A stretch of DNA of 64,000 bases from Bianquea renquensis (GCF_014384895.1 NZ_JACRSQ010000013.1:1-64000), one strand, 5' to 3'. Counted from the stretch's first letter, positions 1-9,295 are shown. The notes: generated by a model not told the origin, from the letters alone. Translations and numbers: made by a program.

Positions 1-188
1 AGGGAGGGAAGTTGAGAGGGATTGACATAGGGGGTCATGGACATCACGCTCCTGAATGAAGTTTGGGATCTTATTATATCAGCTTTCAGCCCGCTTCGCA
101 AGCGCTTTTCGCGGGACGGAACTGTGTGGGAATCATCTCCAGTGAAATGGGATTTGGCACGATATTCGGTCTCTCTTTCGTTCTCTTT

Positions 189-1459
189 ACCGGCGGGCAT
201 TTTCCTTGAGCCGGCCCTCTCCTCTGGCCCCTTTTCTCCCCTTTTCCACGCCGGCTCCCTCTCGCGACTTTCTCTACCGGCGGGCATTTTCCTTGGGCTG
301 GCCCTCTTCTCTGACCCCTTTTCTCCCCCCTTCTCCACGCCGGATCCTCTTGTGACTCCCTCTACCGGCGGGCATTTTTCTTGGGCCGGCCCTCTCCTCT
401 GACCCCTTTTCTCCCCTTCTCCACGCCGGGCCCTCTCGTGGCTCCCTCACCGGCGGGCATTTTCTTTGGCCTGGCCCTCTCCTCTGGCCCTCTTTTCTTC
501 CCTTCTCCACGCCGGCTCCTCTCGTGACTCCCTCTACCGGCGGGCATTTTCCTTGGGCCAGCCCTCTTCTCTGACCCCTTTTCTCCTCTTTCTCCACGCC
601 GGCTCCTCTTGTGACTACCCTCACCGGCGGGCATTTTCTTTGGCCTGGCCCTCTCCTCTGGCCCTCTTTCTCCCCTTTCTCCACGCCGCCCCCTCTCGTG
701 ACTCCCCTCACCGGCGGGCATTTTCCTTGGACTGGCCCTCTCCTTTGGCCTCTTTTCTTCCTTTCTCCACGCCGGCTCCTCTCGTGACTTTCTCTACCGG
801 CGGGCATTTTCTTTGGCCGCCCCTAACCCCTTTTCTCCCCTTTCTCCACGCCGGCTCCTCTCGTGACTCCCTCACCGGCGGGCATTTTCTTTGGCCGCCC
901 CTCTTCTCTGCCCCCTTTTCTCCCCTTTCTCCACGCCGGCTCCTCTTGTGGCTCCCTCACCGGCGGGCATTTTTCTTGGGCCAGCCCTCTCCTCTGACCC
1001 CTTTTCTCCCCTTTCTCCACGCCGGATCCTCTTGTGGCTCCCTCTACCGGCGGGCATTTTCTTTGGCCGCCCCTCTCCTCTGACCCCTTTTCTCCCCTTT
1101 CTCCACGCCGGATCCTCTCGTGACTCCCCTCACCGGCGGGCATTTTCTTTGGCCCAGCCCTCTCCTCTGACCCCTTTTCTCCCCTTTCTCCACGCCGGCT
1201 CCTCTTGTGGCTCCCTCACCGGCGGGCATTTTCTTTGGCCCAGCCCTCTCCTCTGACCCCTTTTCTCCCCTTTCTCCACGCCGGCTCCTCTCGTGACTTT
1301 CTCTACCGGCGGGCATTTTCTTTGGCCGCCCCTCTCCTCTGACCCCTTTTCTCCCCTTTCTCCACGCCGCCCCCTCTCGTGACTCCCTCACCGGCGGGCA
1401 TTTTCCTTGGGCCAGCCCTCTTCTCTGACCCATTTTCTCCCCTTTCTCCACGCCGGGCC
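189..1459. repeat. Tandem array of 15 degenerate ~86-bp repeats, pyrimidine-rich strand
   Basis: Fifteen units begin with the core ACCGGCGGGCATTTT at about 189, 276, 364, 449, 536, 623, 710, 796, 874, 959, 1046, 1132, 1218, 1306 and 1390, so the period is 84 to 88 bp with one 78-bp unit. Between cores the + strand is almost only C and T. Each unit also carries CACGCCGG about 20 nt before the next core, so CGCCGG and CCGGCG can form a 6-bp stem across every unit junction. The unit length is not a multiple of three and open frames differ between units, so I do not believe the long open frames on either strand are genes. Unit drift (GGCTCC/GGATCC/GGGCCC, CGTGACT/TGTGGCT) suggests an old array. 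No function is known to me. Confidence 0.95.
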
Positions 1460-1477
1460 CTTCATCATAATGAAATC

Positions 1478-1505
1478 AAAAAAAGGATTGAGCCTTGCCC
1501 AATCC
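1478..1505 (-). terminator. Intrinsic terminator of the MacB-type operon
   Basis: On the minus strand GGATTG pairs with CAATCC around a 9-nt loop and is followed by seven T residues. It lies about 100 nt past the stop codon of the permease gene and separates the operon from the repeat array. Confidence 0.7.
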
Positions 1506-1604
1506 GTAATTCCCCTACATATAGAGTCAGTAAATCATCGTGGTTGCCAAACGCCCCCCGAACCTCAACTCAAAAGCCTGCATATTCATTGAGAGCCTCC
1601 CCTG

Positions 1605-2870
1605 CTATTCATATCGCAGCGCTTCGATAGGATTCAGATTCGCCGCCTTGACCGACGGTAGCAGACCAAACAAAATTCCAATCAACATGGAAAATACAAC
1701 GGAAAAAACCATGGCGGGTACGCTGATGGAGACTGGTGATTCTGAAACTCTCGACACAATCTGCGCCAAGCCGATGCCGCCCGCAGCACCCAAAAGACCG
1801 CCTAGGCTCGTTAACACGGCCGCTTCCGTCAGAAACTGGGCCAGAATTTTTCTCTTTCGCGCTCCAATCGCTTTCTTCAATCCAATTTCTCTTGTCCTCT
1901 CTGTGACAGACACCAACATGATGTTCATAACTCCGATACCACCCACTAATAGAGATATACTGGCAATCCAAATTAGCTGCTGATTGGTGGAGGCACTGAG
2001 CTCTTGCAGTTCTTTAGCCCTTTGCAGCAAATCCTGCCCTTTATAGCGGATGGTATCCTCCTCATTATTGGTATCAATGCCGGCATTGGCATTGAGAAGA
2101 TCCGCCGTCTTCTTGCCCGCCGCCGTCATATCATCTGTGCTGGCAGCTCTTGCCACAACCATCTGAGGCTCATCATAGCGGTACAAAATCGGCCAAACAG
2201 ACGAAGGCAGGAATACCTTGCCCGATTGATTCTGCACATACATGTAATAGTCTTCCTGACTGTTAATGACAGGCTGAAACTCCTGCAACTGCTCCACAAG
2301 ACCGACGACGACGAAAGGCTCTCCTTTAATCTCTACCGTTTTGCCAAGAGGATTTCCCTCTGGGAACAGAGTCTCTGACGCTGTCGTATCTAAGATTGCA
2401 ACCTTGCGGAACGAATCATAGTCTCGATCAACGAAAAGCCGGCCCTTTGCAACCTTATATCCATAGACAGAAAGATAATGCGTATCGATTCCCAGAACCT
2501 CTCCCCCTGCCAGACTGGTTCCCACATTGTACACCGTGTCATATTCCTGCCGGCGGTAAACCAAAGACGCTTCCTCCACCTCGGGAAATGCCTCGATCTG
2601 CTGCCGAACCTCTTCTGTAATGACCGGAATCTTGCTCGGGATCTCCGTATAGGCTGGCTCAATCTCGTAGTCTCCCTGATAAAGCTGGATCTGAACTGCG
2701 TTATTCCCTGCCCCGATGACGTTCTGCTTGATCTGCTCATTGGTGCCTTTGATAGTGGACACGATGGCGATGATGGAGGCGATTCCAATGATGATTCCCA
2801 GCATCGTCAGGAAAGAACGCATTTTGTGAGCCCATATTCCTTGGAATGAAAGTCGAATATTTTCTAACAC
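1605..2870 (-). CDS. MacB/FtsX-type ABC transporter permease
   Basis: This 421-residue protein has the MacB permease layout. An N-terminal transmembrane helix (about residues 15-38, after the ENIRLSFQGIWAHKMRS start) is followed by a large extracytoplasmic MacB-core domain (about 40-290) and three C-terminal helices of the FtsX domain (about 300-415). The FtsX region shows GGIGVMNIMLVSVTERTREI, the segment that contacts the ATPase. It is the last gene of a four-gene operon with an ATPase and two membrane-fusion adaptors. The family exports peptides, antibiotics or lipoprotein-like substrates rather than importing; nothing in the sequence fixes the substrate here. Confidence 0.92.
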   Translation of the reverse strand: MLENIRLSFQGIWAHKMRSFLTMLGIIIGIASIIAIVSTIKGTNEQIKQNVIGAGNNAVQIQLYQGDYEIEPAYTEIPSKIPVITEEVRQQIEAFPEVEEASLVYRRQEYDTVYNVGTSLAGGEVLGIDTHYLSVYGYKVAKGRLFVDRDYDSFRKVAILDTTASETLFPEGNPLGKTVEIKGEPFVVVGLVEQLQEFQPVINSQEDYYMYVQNQSGKVFLPSSVWPILYRYDEPQMVVARAASTDDMTAAGKKTADLLNANAGIDTNNEEDTIRYKGQDLLQRAKELQELSASTNQQLIWIASISLLVGGIGVMNIMLVSVTERTREIGLKKAIGARKRKILAQFLTEAAVLTSLGGLLGAAGGIGLAQIVSRVSESPVSISVPAMVFSVVFSMLIGILFGLLPSVKAANLNPIEALRYE

Positions 2871-2881
2871 TGATATCCCCC

Positions 2882-4684
2882 TTATCTGAACCCATAGTTC
2901 ATATCACAGTCCTTCACACGAACGTTCTCTTTAGCCGTGGAGCCATATGGAAATGCAAAGCGATCGGACTCGGAGATCCCCTCCAACACTTCAATCTGGG
3001 ATCCGTACAAGACTCTTCCCGTCTTAATGTAACGTTTTTCCAGGCGATCATCGTCGCCAGCGACTAGAACATACTTCTGCCCATTTTCCTCTCGCACATA
3101 GGATTTGTCTAAAAACATGATGTCAGAGGCGCCCGGTGCTTGACCCGTCATGGAGACCTCGACAGTCTCCCATTCCGTCAACCCTTCTGATTCCTCAATA
3201 TACGCCTGAAAGGGATAATACGAAACATTGGGATTTCCTCCATAGTACTCATTTCCGGAGGTGGGATAGTCCTGTATCTCGGTGATTGTCCCTATATAGA
3301 CCATACCGGATGTCCAAGATTGGATGCTGATCTCCTGCCCCACACCTACAGATTCCAATTGGAGCTCGCTGATGGTTCCTGCCAGGTAGAAGCCTTCCTC
3401 TCCCGCTAGCACCACCAGCGGAGAACCGTCATGAATCTCAGGATCACCTACGGACTTGACCGTTCCTTTGACTTTGCTGACCACCGTGCAGTCCGATTGT
3501 CTCTTCTCCATCTTGGCAAGCTCTAACTCCTGCAACTTTTTCTCTAAGGCTAGATCCCGAATCTCATCTTCTTTCTCCCGAATCAGCGTCGCCAATTCAT
3601 CTTTGGTAGGTCCGATGGGCCCTGGTTCCGGCTCGGGAAGCGGCTCTGGCTCTGGCATCGCTGAATCCTGCAATCGATACACACCCCCCGCCTTTGCCTG
3701 AAAGGTGATGTAAGTATCGCCTGTCGCCACGATCTGTTGACTCTCGCCACCCCCTACCATTGTCAGAGCGCCGCTCCCGAAATACGGGCCGATATTCAGC
3801 TGCACTGTTCCCGCACATGGAAGCACTTCCTGTGCAATCGCAATCTCGACAACTCCATTCTCCAAAGCTCTGACCGAGATGGACAGATTTACGTTTGATG
3901 CCGGATCCACGGCGGATTCCAGATCCTTTCCCGAAAATGTCCAGGCATAGAGAAGCGTGCCCTCTGGATCGTCCGCCTCATAATGCTCATAGCGGCAAAA
4001 ACCTAGAGCCTCCGTCAACTCTCCATCCTGCCCGTAACCCCAGAAGTCGAGGATATGACGGCCCGTAATCTGAGCAGTATCGGGTATCAAAAACCGGTAG
4101 GGTGACTCTTCTGAGCCATCCCCATCCAGAGGCTGGGCATTTTCGTCAAGCACCGTTGCCGGATCCATAGCGCCGCTATCCTGGGGTTCCTCTGAACCGA
4201 CCGGCACACTCTGCGAAGGTGTCCCGCCGGTCAATGATAGTGCCTTATCTCCATTCTCCACATAGGCCGCCGCCGCGGCCACAGGTTTTGTATTGTTCAG
4301 CTCTTGTAACTCTTTTTCCAGCTTTTGCAGCTGAAGCTCCATGGTAGAGATCTGCAATCTCTTACTCTCCAATTCCAATTCCACCAGCGTTGCATCATAG
4401 GACAGGATCGGCGTGCCCACATCCACCGCATCGCCTGGCTGAACCAGAATCTCATTCAAAAGTTTCTGCGAGTCCAGATATATATCCTGGGTCATGCTGC
4501 TTTGTACCACACCATAGGTTGTTTCACCTGACTCATACCAGCTTCCGATGTACCCGATATACGAAAATGGCATGACTTCCGCTACAAGATGACTGTCCTT
4601 ATTGTACCGGTACGCCCAGATTCCGCCTCCCACGGCGCCGACGACCAGTACCGCGACAACAATCGAGACAATGATTTTTTTCAT
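2882..4684 (-). CDS. HlyD/RND-type efflux adaptor with a large inserted domain
   Basis: The 600-residue protein begins with a single membrane anchor (about residues 5-25). A biotinyl-lipoyl-like half follows (QPGDAVDVGTPILSYD, about 80-97), then coiled coil (about 108-135), and after a long insertion a second coiled coil (about 355-395) and beta-barrel domains. The insertion (about 138-350) is Ala/Gly-rich, then beta-rich, and ends in a Pro-Glu repeat linker (PEPEPLPEPEPGPIGP). Usual adaptors of this class are 350-450 residues, so roughly 200 residues sit exactly where the coiled-coil hairpin should turn. Its start overlaps the ATPase stop (ATGA), implying translational coupling. The insert matches nothing I recognise. 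Confidence 0.85.
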   Translation of the reverse strand: MKKIIVSIVVAVLVVGAVGGGIWAYRYNKDSHLVAEVMPFSYIGYIGSWYESGETTYGVVQSSMTQDIYLDSQKLLNEILVQPGDAVDVGTPILSYDATLVELELESKRLQISTMELQLQKLEKELQELNNTKPVAAAAAYVENGDKALSLTGGTPSQSVPVGSEEPQDSGAMDPATVLDENAQPLDGDGSEESPYRFLIPDTAQITGRHILDFWGYGQDGELTEALGFCRYEHYEADDPEGTLLYAWTFSGKDLESAVDPASNVNLSISVRALENGVVEIAIAQEVLPCAGTVQLNIGPYFGSGALTMVGGGESQQIVATGDTYITFQAKAGGVYRLQDSAMPEPEPLPEPEPGPIGPTKDELATLIREKEDEIRDLALEKKLQELELAKMEKRQSDCTVVSKVKGTVKSVGDPEIHDGSPLVVLAGEEGFYLAGTISELQLESVGVGQEISIQSWTSGMVYIGTITEIQDYPTSGNEYYGGNPNVSYYPFQAYIEESEGLTEWETVEVSMTGQAPGASDIMFLDKSYVREENGQKYVLVAGDDDRLEKRYIKTGRVLYGSQIEVLEGISESDRFAFPYGSTAKENVRVKDCDMNYGFR

Positions 4685-5370
4685 GCTGCGCCGCCTCCTG
4701 CTCTCTCCTGCACGATCTCGCCATCTCGAATCGACAGAATTCTCCGCGCATGATCCGCAATCGCGGATTCATGGGTGATCATCACGATGGTGACACCTTC
4801 TTCATTCAGTTTGTGGAAAAGCTCCATAACCTGCTCCCCCGACTTGGTATCCAGGGCGCCTGTGGGCTCATCCGCCAGTAGCACTTTAGGATGATTGGCG
4901 ATAGCCCTCGCAATCGCCACGCGCTGCTGCTGTCCCCCTGACAATTGTGTCGGCTGAAAGTTGATTCTCTCCTCCAGGCCAACGCGGACCAGCGCCTCCC
5001 TCGCAATCCGCCGCCTTTCCCTCTTCGAAACCCCCGCATACACTAATGGGAGCTCCACATTCTCTAGAGCGGTTTGCCTCGGAAGCAAATTAAAATTCTG
5101 AAAGACAAATCCAATCAGCTGATTCCTCGTCCGTGCCATCTCTCGATCATTCTGGCGCAGAATATCTTTCTCCGCCAGAGTATAGGTCCCGGAAGTGGGC
5201 TTATCCAGGCAGCCAATAATATTCATCAGCGTCGTCTTCCCAGAGCCGGAAGGCCCCATGATCGCCACATATTCCCCCTCCTGGACCTGTAAGGATACAT
5301 CCTTTAAGACCGAGACTTCCAGCTTGCCCTGGGAATAATTCTTATAAATGTTTTGTAAGTTTAAAATCAT
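4681..5370 (-). CDS. MacB/LolD-type ABC transporter ATPase
   Basis: A 229-residue nucleotide-binding protein with Walker A GPSGSGKTT (about residues 39-47), signature LSGGQQQRVAIARA (about 143-156), Walker B VLLADEPTGALD (about 163-174) and the switch His in MITHES. The ADEPTGALD wording is typical of the MacB/LolD/FtsE group that powers mechanotransmission permeases. It overlaps the gene before it (ATGA at 5367-5370) and the gene after it (4681-4684), so the four proteins are very probably made as one set. It should hydrolyse ATP in the cytoplasm to drive the 1605-2870 permease. Confidence 0.95.
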   Translation of the reverse strand: MILNLQNIYKNYSQGKLEVSVLKDVSLQVQEGEYVAIMGPSGSGKTTLMNIIGCLDKPTSGTYTLAEKDILRQNDREMARTRNQLIGFVFQNFNLLPRQTALENVELPLVYAGVSKRERRRIAREALVRVGLEERINFQPTQLSGGQQQRVAIARAIANHPKVLLADEPTGALDTKSGEQVMELFHKLNEEGVTIVMITHESAIADHARRILSIRDGEIVQERAGGGAA

Positions 5371-6605
5371 TCGGGTACGCCCCCTATCTCAGCGCCGGGT
5401 TCCCCCGCCTCCTCCATGGTTTTGGTTATGGACATCCCCTCTTCAATCCAATCCTCGGGGAACGCAATCCAATCGTCCAGACTCAGCCCGTCCACAATCT
5501 GGTGCAGACCCAACATTTCGTCATAGTCTCCAAAGGTGACAGCTCGCTTCTCAATCCTGTCCTTCTTTCCGGCCACCCATACATAAAACTGCTCCCCTTC
5601 GGTAAATGCGTACCAATCCCCGATCCAGACGCCTTCCTTCGTCTCTAGCTGTCCCTGATCCAATTCGATGGTGACATGCTGCCCTAGCATTAAGCCGTCA
5701 AAGGAATCCAGCGCAATGTAAAAGGGATAACTGGAGGATTGTTGCATTCCTCCGTCCATACCGACAGCGACTCCCATAGAGTTGGAGCCACTGTTCTGAG
5801 GATTGCCCATATCAATCTCCGTGATGGTTCCTGTCCAGGTCACACCCGCCTGCACGCGCGACCGAATGAGTACCGGCTGCCCAACGGCGATGTCATACAT
5901 GTTTTGTTCATTGATTGTCCCTTTAATGCGATACTCTCCAGTCGCAAGAATGGTGATATAGGCCTGGGAAGATTCATCGGTATAATATCCCCCATTCTGT
6001 CCAGGATTCTCGTTAATCTTCTGGATCACGCCCGCCATTTCCGCCGTAACTTGCGCATTGTCAATGTCCTTTTGAATATTTACCAGCTCAAGCTCTTTAA
6101 CCTTTTTGTTGTATTCTTCCTGCTTAATACTCATCTGCCGGTTTTGGATCTCCGTGGTGTAGAAGAGCTGTGCATCCTTATCCGCGTTTTTCTTCTCCTT
6201 TTCCAGGTCTTCGACTTCCTTTTGAAGAGACGCGATGCTGTTGACAATCCTCTCCAGTTCAAGATTTCCCTGTTCTAGAGACATCCTCTGATCCTCCACG
6301 TCATAGATAAACAGTGGGGTTCCGACTTCTACCTCCTGCCCCTCCTGGACCAGAAGTTCCTTCACCGTCTTAGAGGAATCCAACTGAACCGCCAGTGTCT
6401 TCTGCGGTTCCACCACCCCAGCATACCGATTCTGCATTCCCGCGCTCGTATTGAGTCCCATGACTGAGGAAATCGACTCGACATAGACTTTGGAACTGCT
6501 ACTCGCCGGCGCCGCACCCGGACCTAAGGCAAACCAGATTCCGGTACCCGCTCCCCCCACTAGCAGAACCACTAGAATGACAATCATGATACACTTTTTT
6601 TTCAT
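5367..6605 (-). CDS. HlyD-family efflux adaptor, first gene of the export operon
   Basis: A 412-residue membrane-fusion protein with an N-terminal anchor (about residues 5-27), lipoyl-like motif VQEGQEVEVGTPLFIYD (about 86-102), a coiled-coil hairpin rich in Lys/Glu (about 110-185), and C-terminal beta-barrel and membrane-proximal domains. It is of normal family length, unlike the second adaptor in the operon. In Gram-positives such proteins span the wall-facing side and link a MacB-type permease to its substrate. The operon has adaptor, ATPase, adaptor, permease order, so two different adaptors would have to share one permease or form a mixed ring. An AGGAGGGG Shine-Dalgarno lies just upstream of the ATG. 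Confidence 0.9.
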   Translation of the reverse strand: MKKKCIMIVILVVLLVGGAGTGIWFALGPGAAPASSSSKVYVESISSVMGLNTSAGMQNRYAGVVEPQKTLAVQLDSSKTVKELLVQEGQEVEVGTPLFIYDVEDQRMSLEQGNLELERIVNSIASLQKEVEDLEKEKKNADKDAQLFYTTEIQNRQMSIKQEEYNKKVKELELVNIQKDIDNAQVTAEMAGVIQKINENPGQNGGYYTDESSQAYITILATGEYRIKGTINEQNMYDIAVGQPVLIRSRVQAGVTWTGTITEIDMGNPQNSGSNSMGVAVGMDGGMQQSSSYPFYIALDSFDGLMLGQHVTIELDQGQLETKEGVWIGDWYAFTEGEQFYVWVAGKKDRIEKRAVTFGDYDEMLGLHQIVDGLSLDDWIAFPEDWIEEGMSITKTMEEAGEPGAEIGGVPE

Positions 6606-6704
6606 ACTTCCCCTCCTACCTTTTAAGATCGATTAGCTCTCTTCCTCTTATAACACATACGCTCTTCCTTTCGTAACGTCCTTAGGAATTTTCTTTTACT
6701 CCAT

Positions 6705-6732
6705 ACAAAAAGGACCGCCCCCGCGATCCTTT
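6705..6732 (-). terminator. Intrinsic terminator after ymxH
   Basis: On the minus strand AAGGATCGC pairs with GCGGTCCTT (9 bp, one G-U) around a GGGG loop, followed by a T-run. It lies a few bases past the ymxH stop and insulates the export operon from it. Confidence 0.8.
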
Positions 6733-6737
6733 CTTCT

Positions 6738-7001
6738 TTAATAGCAGCATTCCTTCAGGCACTTATTTGTATCAATATCCACTAGAATGATATCCGCTCC
6801 GATTTTACAAATCTGGCACCAGGCAATGACATATTCCATCTCCCGCCCTAGAATTCCAAATAGCTTTCCTTGCCCGGGAACGATAATATTTTTTATCATC
6901 CCATCCGTCAAATCGACCTCGATATCGCAAATAAAGCCAAGCCGGCATCCGTCCCGGATATTGACGACTTCCTTCTGCTTCATATCATAAATCCGGACCA
7001 T
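6738..7001 (-). CDS. ymxH: YlmC/YmxH-family PRC-barrel sporulation protein
   Basis: About 87 residues from the ATG at 7001, chosen because a GGGGAGGTG Shine-Dalgarno sits 6 nt before it; an upstream GTG at 7010 is less likely. The sequence has the PRC-barrel pattern KQKEVVNIRDGCRLGFICDIEVD, then IVPGQGKLFGILGREMEYVI, close to the YlmC/YmxH family. In Bacillus and Clostridia this small protein is found beside sporulation genes, and its biochemical role is not settled. The C-terminus holds several Cys (residues near WCQICK and the final ECC), which could bind metal. Context with sigG and sigE agrees with a sporulation link. Confidence 0.85.
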   Translation of the reverse strand: MVRIYDMKQKEVVNIRDGCRLGFICDIEVDLTDGMIKNIIVPGQGKLFGILGREMEYVIAWCQICKIGADIILVDIDTNKCLKECCY

Positions 7002-7062
7002 CCGAAACACCTCCCCTAGTATGGTATGCAGGAAATGTTTTCAAAATGTTAAAATTCTCAGC

Positions 7063-7091
7063 TTGCCAAGTTCATTCTCTCATGCTAAAAT
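7063..7091 (+). promoter_or_regulatory. Candidate sigma-A promoter for the small membrane protein
   Basis: TTGCCA at 7063-7068 and TAAAAT at 7086-7091 are separated by 17 nt, about 70 nt before the ATG at 7160. The match is good but not experimentally supported. Confidence 0.5.
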
Positions 7092-7159
7092 TAAAACTTA
7101 AAATGAACGGCGGCGTCGCGTGCTCAGAATGCGGCGCGCTATGAAAGAGGGGGGCTCCC

Positions 7160-7654
7160 ATGCTTACAATCTTAGGACTGCTTGCCATCTACCTGGATCC
7201 TATTGTGGGGACGGTGGACATCGTTCCCGACGCGGTGGGATATGGTTTAATCAGTATCAGTCTTTTGGTTTACAACCGCAAATGTTCAGGTGGGATTCGA
7301 ACGGTTTGCCTATCCGCGGTTGGACTTTTTTTGAGCTGTCTCTCCTACTTTCCCGCGTCCAGTCCTGGGATCGCTCTCCTGCTCTATATTCTGCTTCCAG
7401 TAGCCGAATTGCTGGTCGTCTTTTCTCTGCTGGCCGTCCTTATGAAGCAGCTTCCGGATGAAATCCGCAGTGGTTGGTTAATCCGCGCGAAGCTCGTTCA
7501 GCTCTGTCAAGCGCTTCTATTTCTATTCTCCATTTTTTCCGTTTTATTTTCAGCGATACTCGTTTTTCAGATTGGAACGATTCTCCTGCAAGTCGCCTGT
7601 TCCATTTATATCCTTCTGACCATGTATGCCCTTATGCATGTGGAGGCTACATAA
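7160..7654 (+). CDS. Small integral membrane protein of unknown function
   Basis: A 164-residue, very hydrophobic protein with about four predicted helices (residues about 3-20, 24-40, 47-95 as a pair, 115-160 as a pair). The DPIVGTVDIVPDAVGYGLI opening resembles small Firmicute membrane proteins whose first helix ends in a PDxxGYxLI motif. A GAGGGGGG Shine-Dalgarno precedes the ATG. It is transcribed divergently from ymxH and convergently towards sigG, with a shared terminator downstream. I do not know its function. Confidence 0.75.
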   Translation: MLTILGLLAIYLDPIVGTVDIVPDAVGYGLISISLLVYNRKCSGGIRTVCLSAVGLFLSCLSYFPASSPGIALLLYILLPVAELLVVFSLLAVLMKQLPDEIRSGWLIRAKLVQLCQALLFLFSIFSVLFSAILVFQIGTILLQVACSIYILLTMYALMHVEAT

Positions 7655-7701
7655 TAGAAGAGCGCTCCCCAAATCTGGCTTTGATGGAGCGCTCCTCTAT
7701 T
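7653..7701. terminator. Bidirectional terminator between the membrane protein gene and sigG
   Basis: A 16-bp stem with one mismatch (AATAGAAGAGCGCTCC against GGAGCGCTCCTCTATT) spans the convergent 3' ends. One arm includes part of the sigG stop codon. A/T-rich tracts on both sides allow use in either direction. Confidence 0.7.
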
Positions 7702-8473
7702 ATAAATATTTTCGCATTTGCTTAAGAGCTGTTTTCTCGATTCGGGAGACTTGAGCTTGGCTGATTCCAACCTCCGCCGATACCTCCATCTGAGTCTTGC
7801 CCTGAAAGAATCGAAGGTTCAGAATCTTTTTCTCCCTAGTTCCAAGCTTCTTCATGGCCTCCCCCAGGGCGATATTCTCCAGCCACGTGTCGTTGCCGCT
7901 TTTCTCATCCTTAATCTGGTCCATTACGTAGAGGGCATCCCCATCTTCATGGAACACGGGCTCATACAGAGAAATCGGGTCCTGGATGGCATCCATGGCA
8001 AAGACCACATCCTCCTTTGCCATATCCATCTCCTTTGCAATTTCTTGAATCGTCGGCTCTTTTCCGTTCTCCCTCGTCATACGCTCTCGAACCTGCAAAG
8101 CTCTATAGGCCGTATCTCGAAGCGAACGGCTGACTCGGATTGCATTATTGTCCCGCAGATACCTCCGGATCTCTCCGATGATCATGGGAACCGCATACGT
8201 GGAAAAGCGGACATTCTGGGTTACATCAAAATTGTCAATGGCCTTGATCAGCCCTACACATCCGACTTGGAAAAGGTCATCCGCGTACTCGCCCCTATTG
8301 TGAAAGCGCTGAATGATGCTCAACACCAGCCGTAAATTACCATTGATATATTCATCGCGCGCGGCCTTGTCACCCTGCTGAATTCTTTCAAACAGTTTTT
8401 CCTTTTCTTCATGGGTCAACACTGGCAATTTCGCCGTATTGACGCCGCAAATCTCAACCTTGTTCATGGCCAT
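7700..8473 (-). CDS. sigG: RNA polymerase sigma-G factor (forespore)
   Basis: The protein is about 257 residues from the ATG at 8473, placed 7 nt after GGGAGGA; nearby ATGs at 8479 and 8467 are possible. The N-terminus NKVEICGVNTAKLPVLT is diagnostic of sigma-G, the region bound by anti-sigma factors. Region 2 (DLFQVGCVGLIKAIDNFD, STYAVPMIIGEIRRYLRD), region 3 and region 4 (EKKILNLRFFQGKTQMEVSAEVGISQAQVSRIEK) are all intact. It directs late forespore transcription. It follows sigE by about 100 nt, the same order as in Bacillus (spoIIGA-sigE-sigG). Confidence 0.97.
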   Translation of the reverse strand: MAMNKVEICGVNTAKLPVLTHEEKEKLFERIQQGDKAARDEYINGNLRLVLSIIQRFHNRGEYADDLFQVGCVGLIKAIDNFDVTQNVRFSTYAVPMIIGEIRRYLRDNNAIRVSRSLRDTAYRALQVRERMTRENGKEPTIQEIAKEMDMAKEDVVFAMDAIQDPISLYEPVFHEDGDALYVMDQIKDEKSGNDTWLENIALGEAMKKLGTREKKILNLRFFQGKTQMEVSAEVGISQAQVSRIEKTALKQMRKYL

Positions 8474-8575
8474 TTTCATTCCTCCCGCGTTACATCCTTC
8501 ACTAAAGAGGATTGCCCGCCAAAAGGATTTTATACACAGGCTACCGCTTTCTAGCCAGCGGTAACTTATGGAAAA

Positions 8576-9295
8576 TCAAAGCATTCGGATGATTTCTTTC
8601 TGTAGCCGCTTCATAATCTTTTTTTCCAATCGCGAGATATAGGACTGGGAAATCCCCAACAGATCTGCGACTTCTTTTTGTGTCTTTTCGCGGCCACCCG
8701 ATTTGAGGCCAAACCGAAGCTCCACAATGGCGCGCTCTCGCTGATTCAAGATTTCCAGAGATTTCAATAAAAGTTCTTTATCGATTTCATCTTCCATTCT
8801 TCTGGAAATCACATCCTGGTCGCTGCCCAGAATGTCGGAGAGCAAAAGTTCATTGCCATCCCAGTCCACATTCAGCGGCTCATCGATGGAGACCTCCGTC
8901 TTAATCCGATTGTTGCGCCGCAAGTACATCAGAATTTCATTTTCAATACAACGGGATGCATATGTCGCCAGCTTTATTTTTTTGTCAGGATTGAAAGTAT
9001 TGATTGCCTTGATCAACCCGATGGTTCCAATGGAAATCAGGTCCTCCACGTTGATGCCCGTATTCTCAAATTTTTTTGCAATGTACACGACGAGACGAAG
9101 GTTCCGCTCAATCAGAACCTGCTTCGCTTCTTCCTTTTCCTCTCCCTCTCCGGCCAGCTTGCCAAGCCATTCCCGCTCTTCCTCCGGTTCCAGCGGTGTC
9201 GGGAGAATGTCACTCCCTCCGATATAAAAAATTCCCCGCGGCTGAGCATTGCTGCCCCACATATGTTTGATCCATTCCACAAACCATGACATCAT
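8576..9295 (-). CDS. sigE: RNA polymerase sigma-E factor precursor (mother cell)
   Basis: A 239-residue pro-sigma factor. The first ~27 residues (hydrophobic, ending near GIFYIGGSDILPTPL) form the pro-sequence that SpoIIGA removes. Region 2 shows DLISIGTIGLIKAINTFNPDKKIKLATYASRCIENEILMYLRR (in pieces), and region 4 has REKTQKEVADLLGISQSYISRLEKK. An AGGAGAG Shine-Dalgarno precedes the ATG-ATG start. It is 47 nt downstream of spoIIGA, its activating protease, and upstream of sigG. It controls early mother-cell transcription in sporulation. Confidence 0.97.
   Translation of the reverse strand: MMSWFVEWIKHMWGSNAQPRGIFYIGGSDILPTPLEPEEEREWLGKLAGEGEEKEEAKQVLIERNLRLVVYIAKKFENTGINVEDLISIGTIGLIKAINTFNPDKKIKLATYASRCIENEILMYLRRNNRIKTEVSIDEPLNVDWDGNELLLSDILGSDQDVISRRMEDEIDKELLLKSLEILNQRERAIVELRFGLKSGGREKTQKEVADLLGISQSYISRLEKKIMKRLQKEIIRML

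Noticed and set aside
37..1451. Long open frames on both strands through the repeat array (for example a 205-residue and a 177-residue frame)
   Set aside because: The frames shift between units because the period is not a multiple of three, overlap on both strands, and encode low-complexity repeats with no ribosome binding sites.
189..1459. CRISPR array
   Set aside because: Units are whole 86-bp tandem copies with no unique spacers, and no cas genes are in the window.
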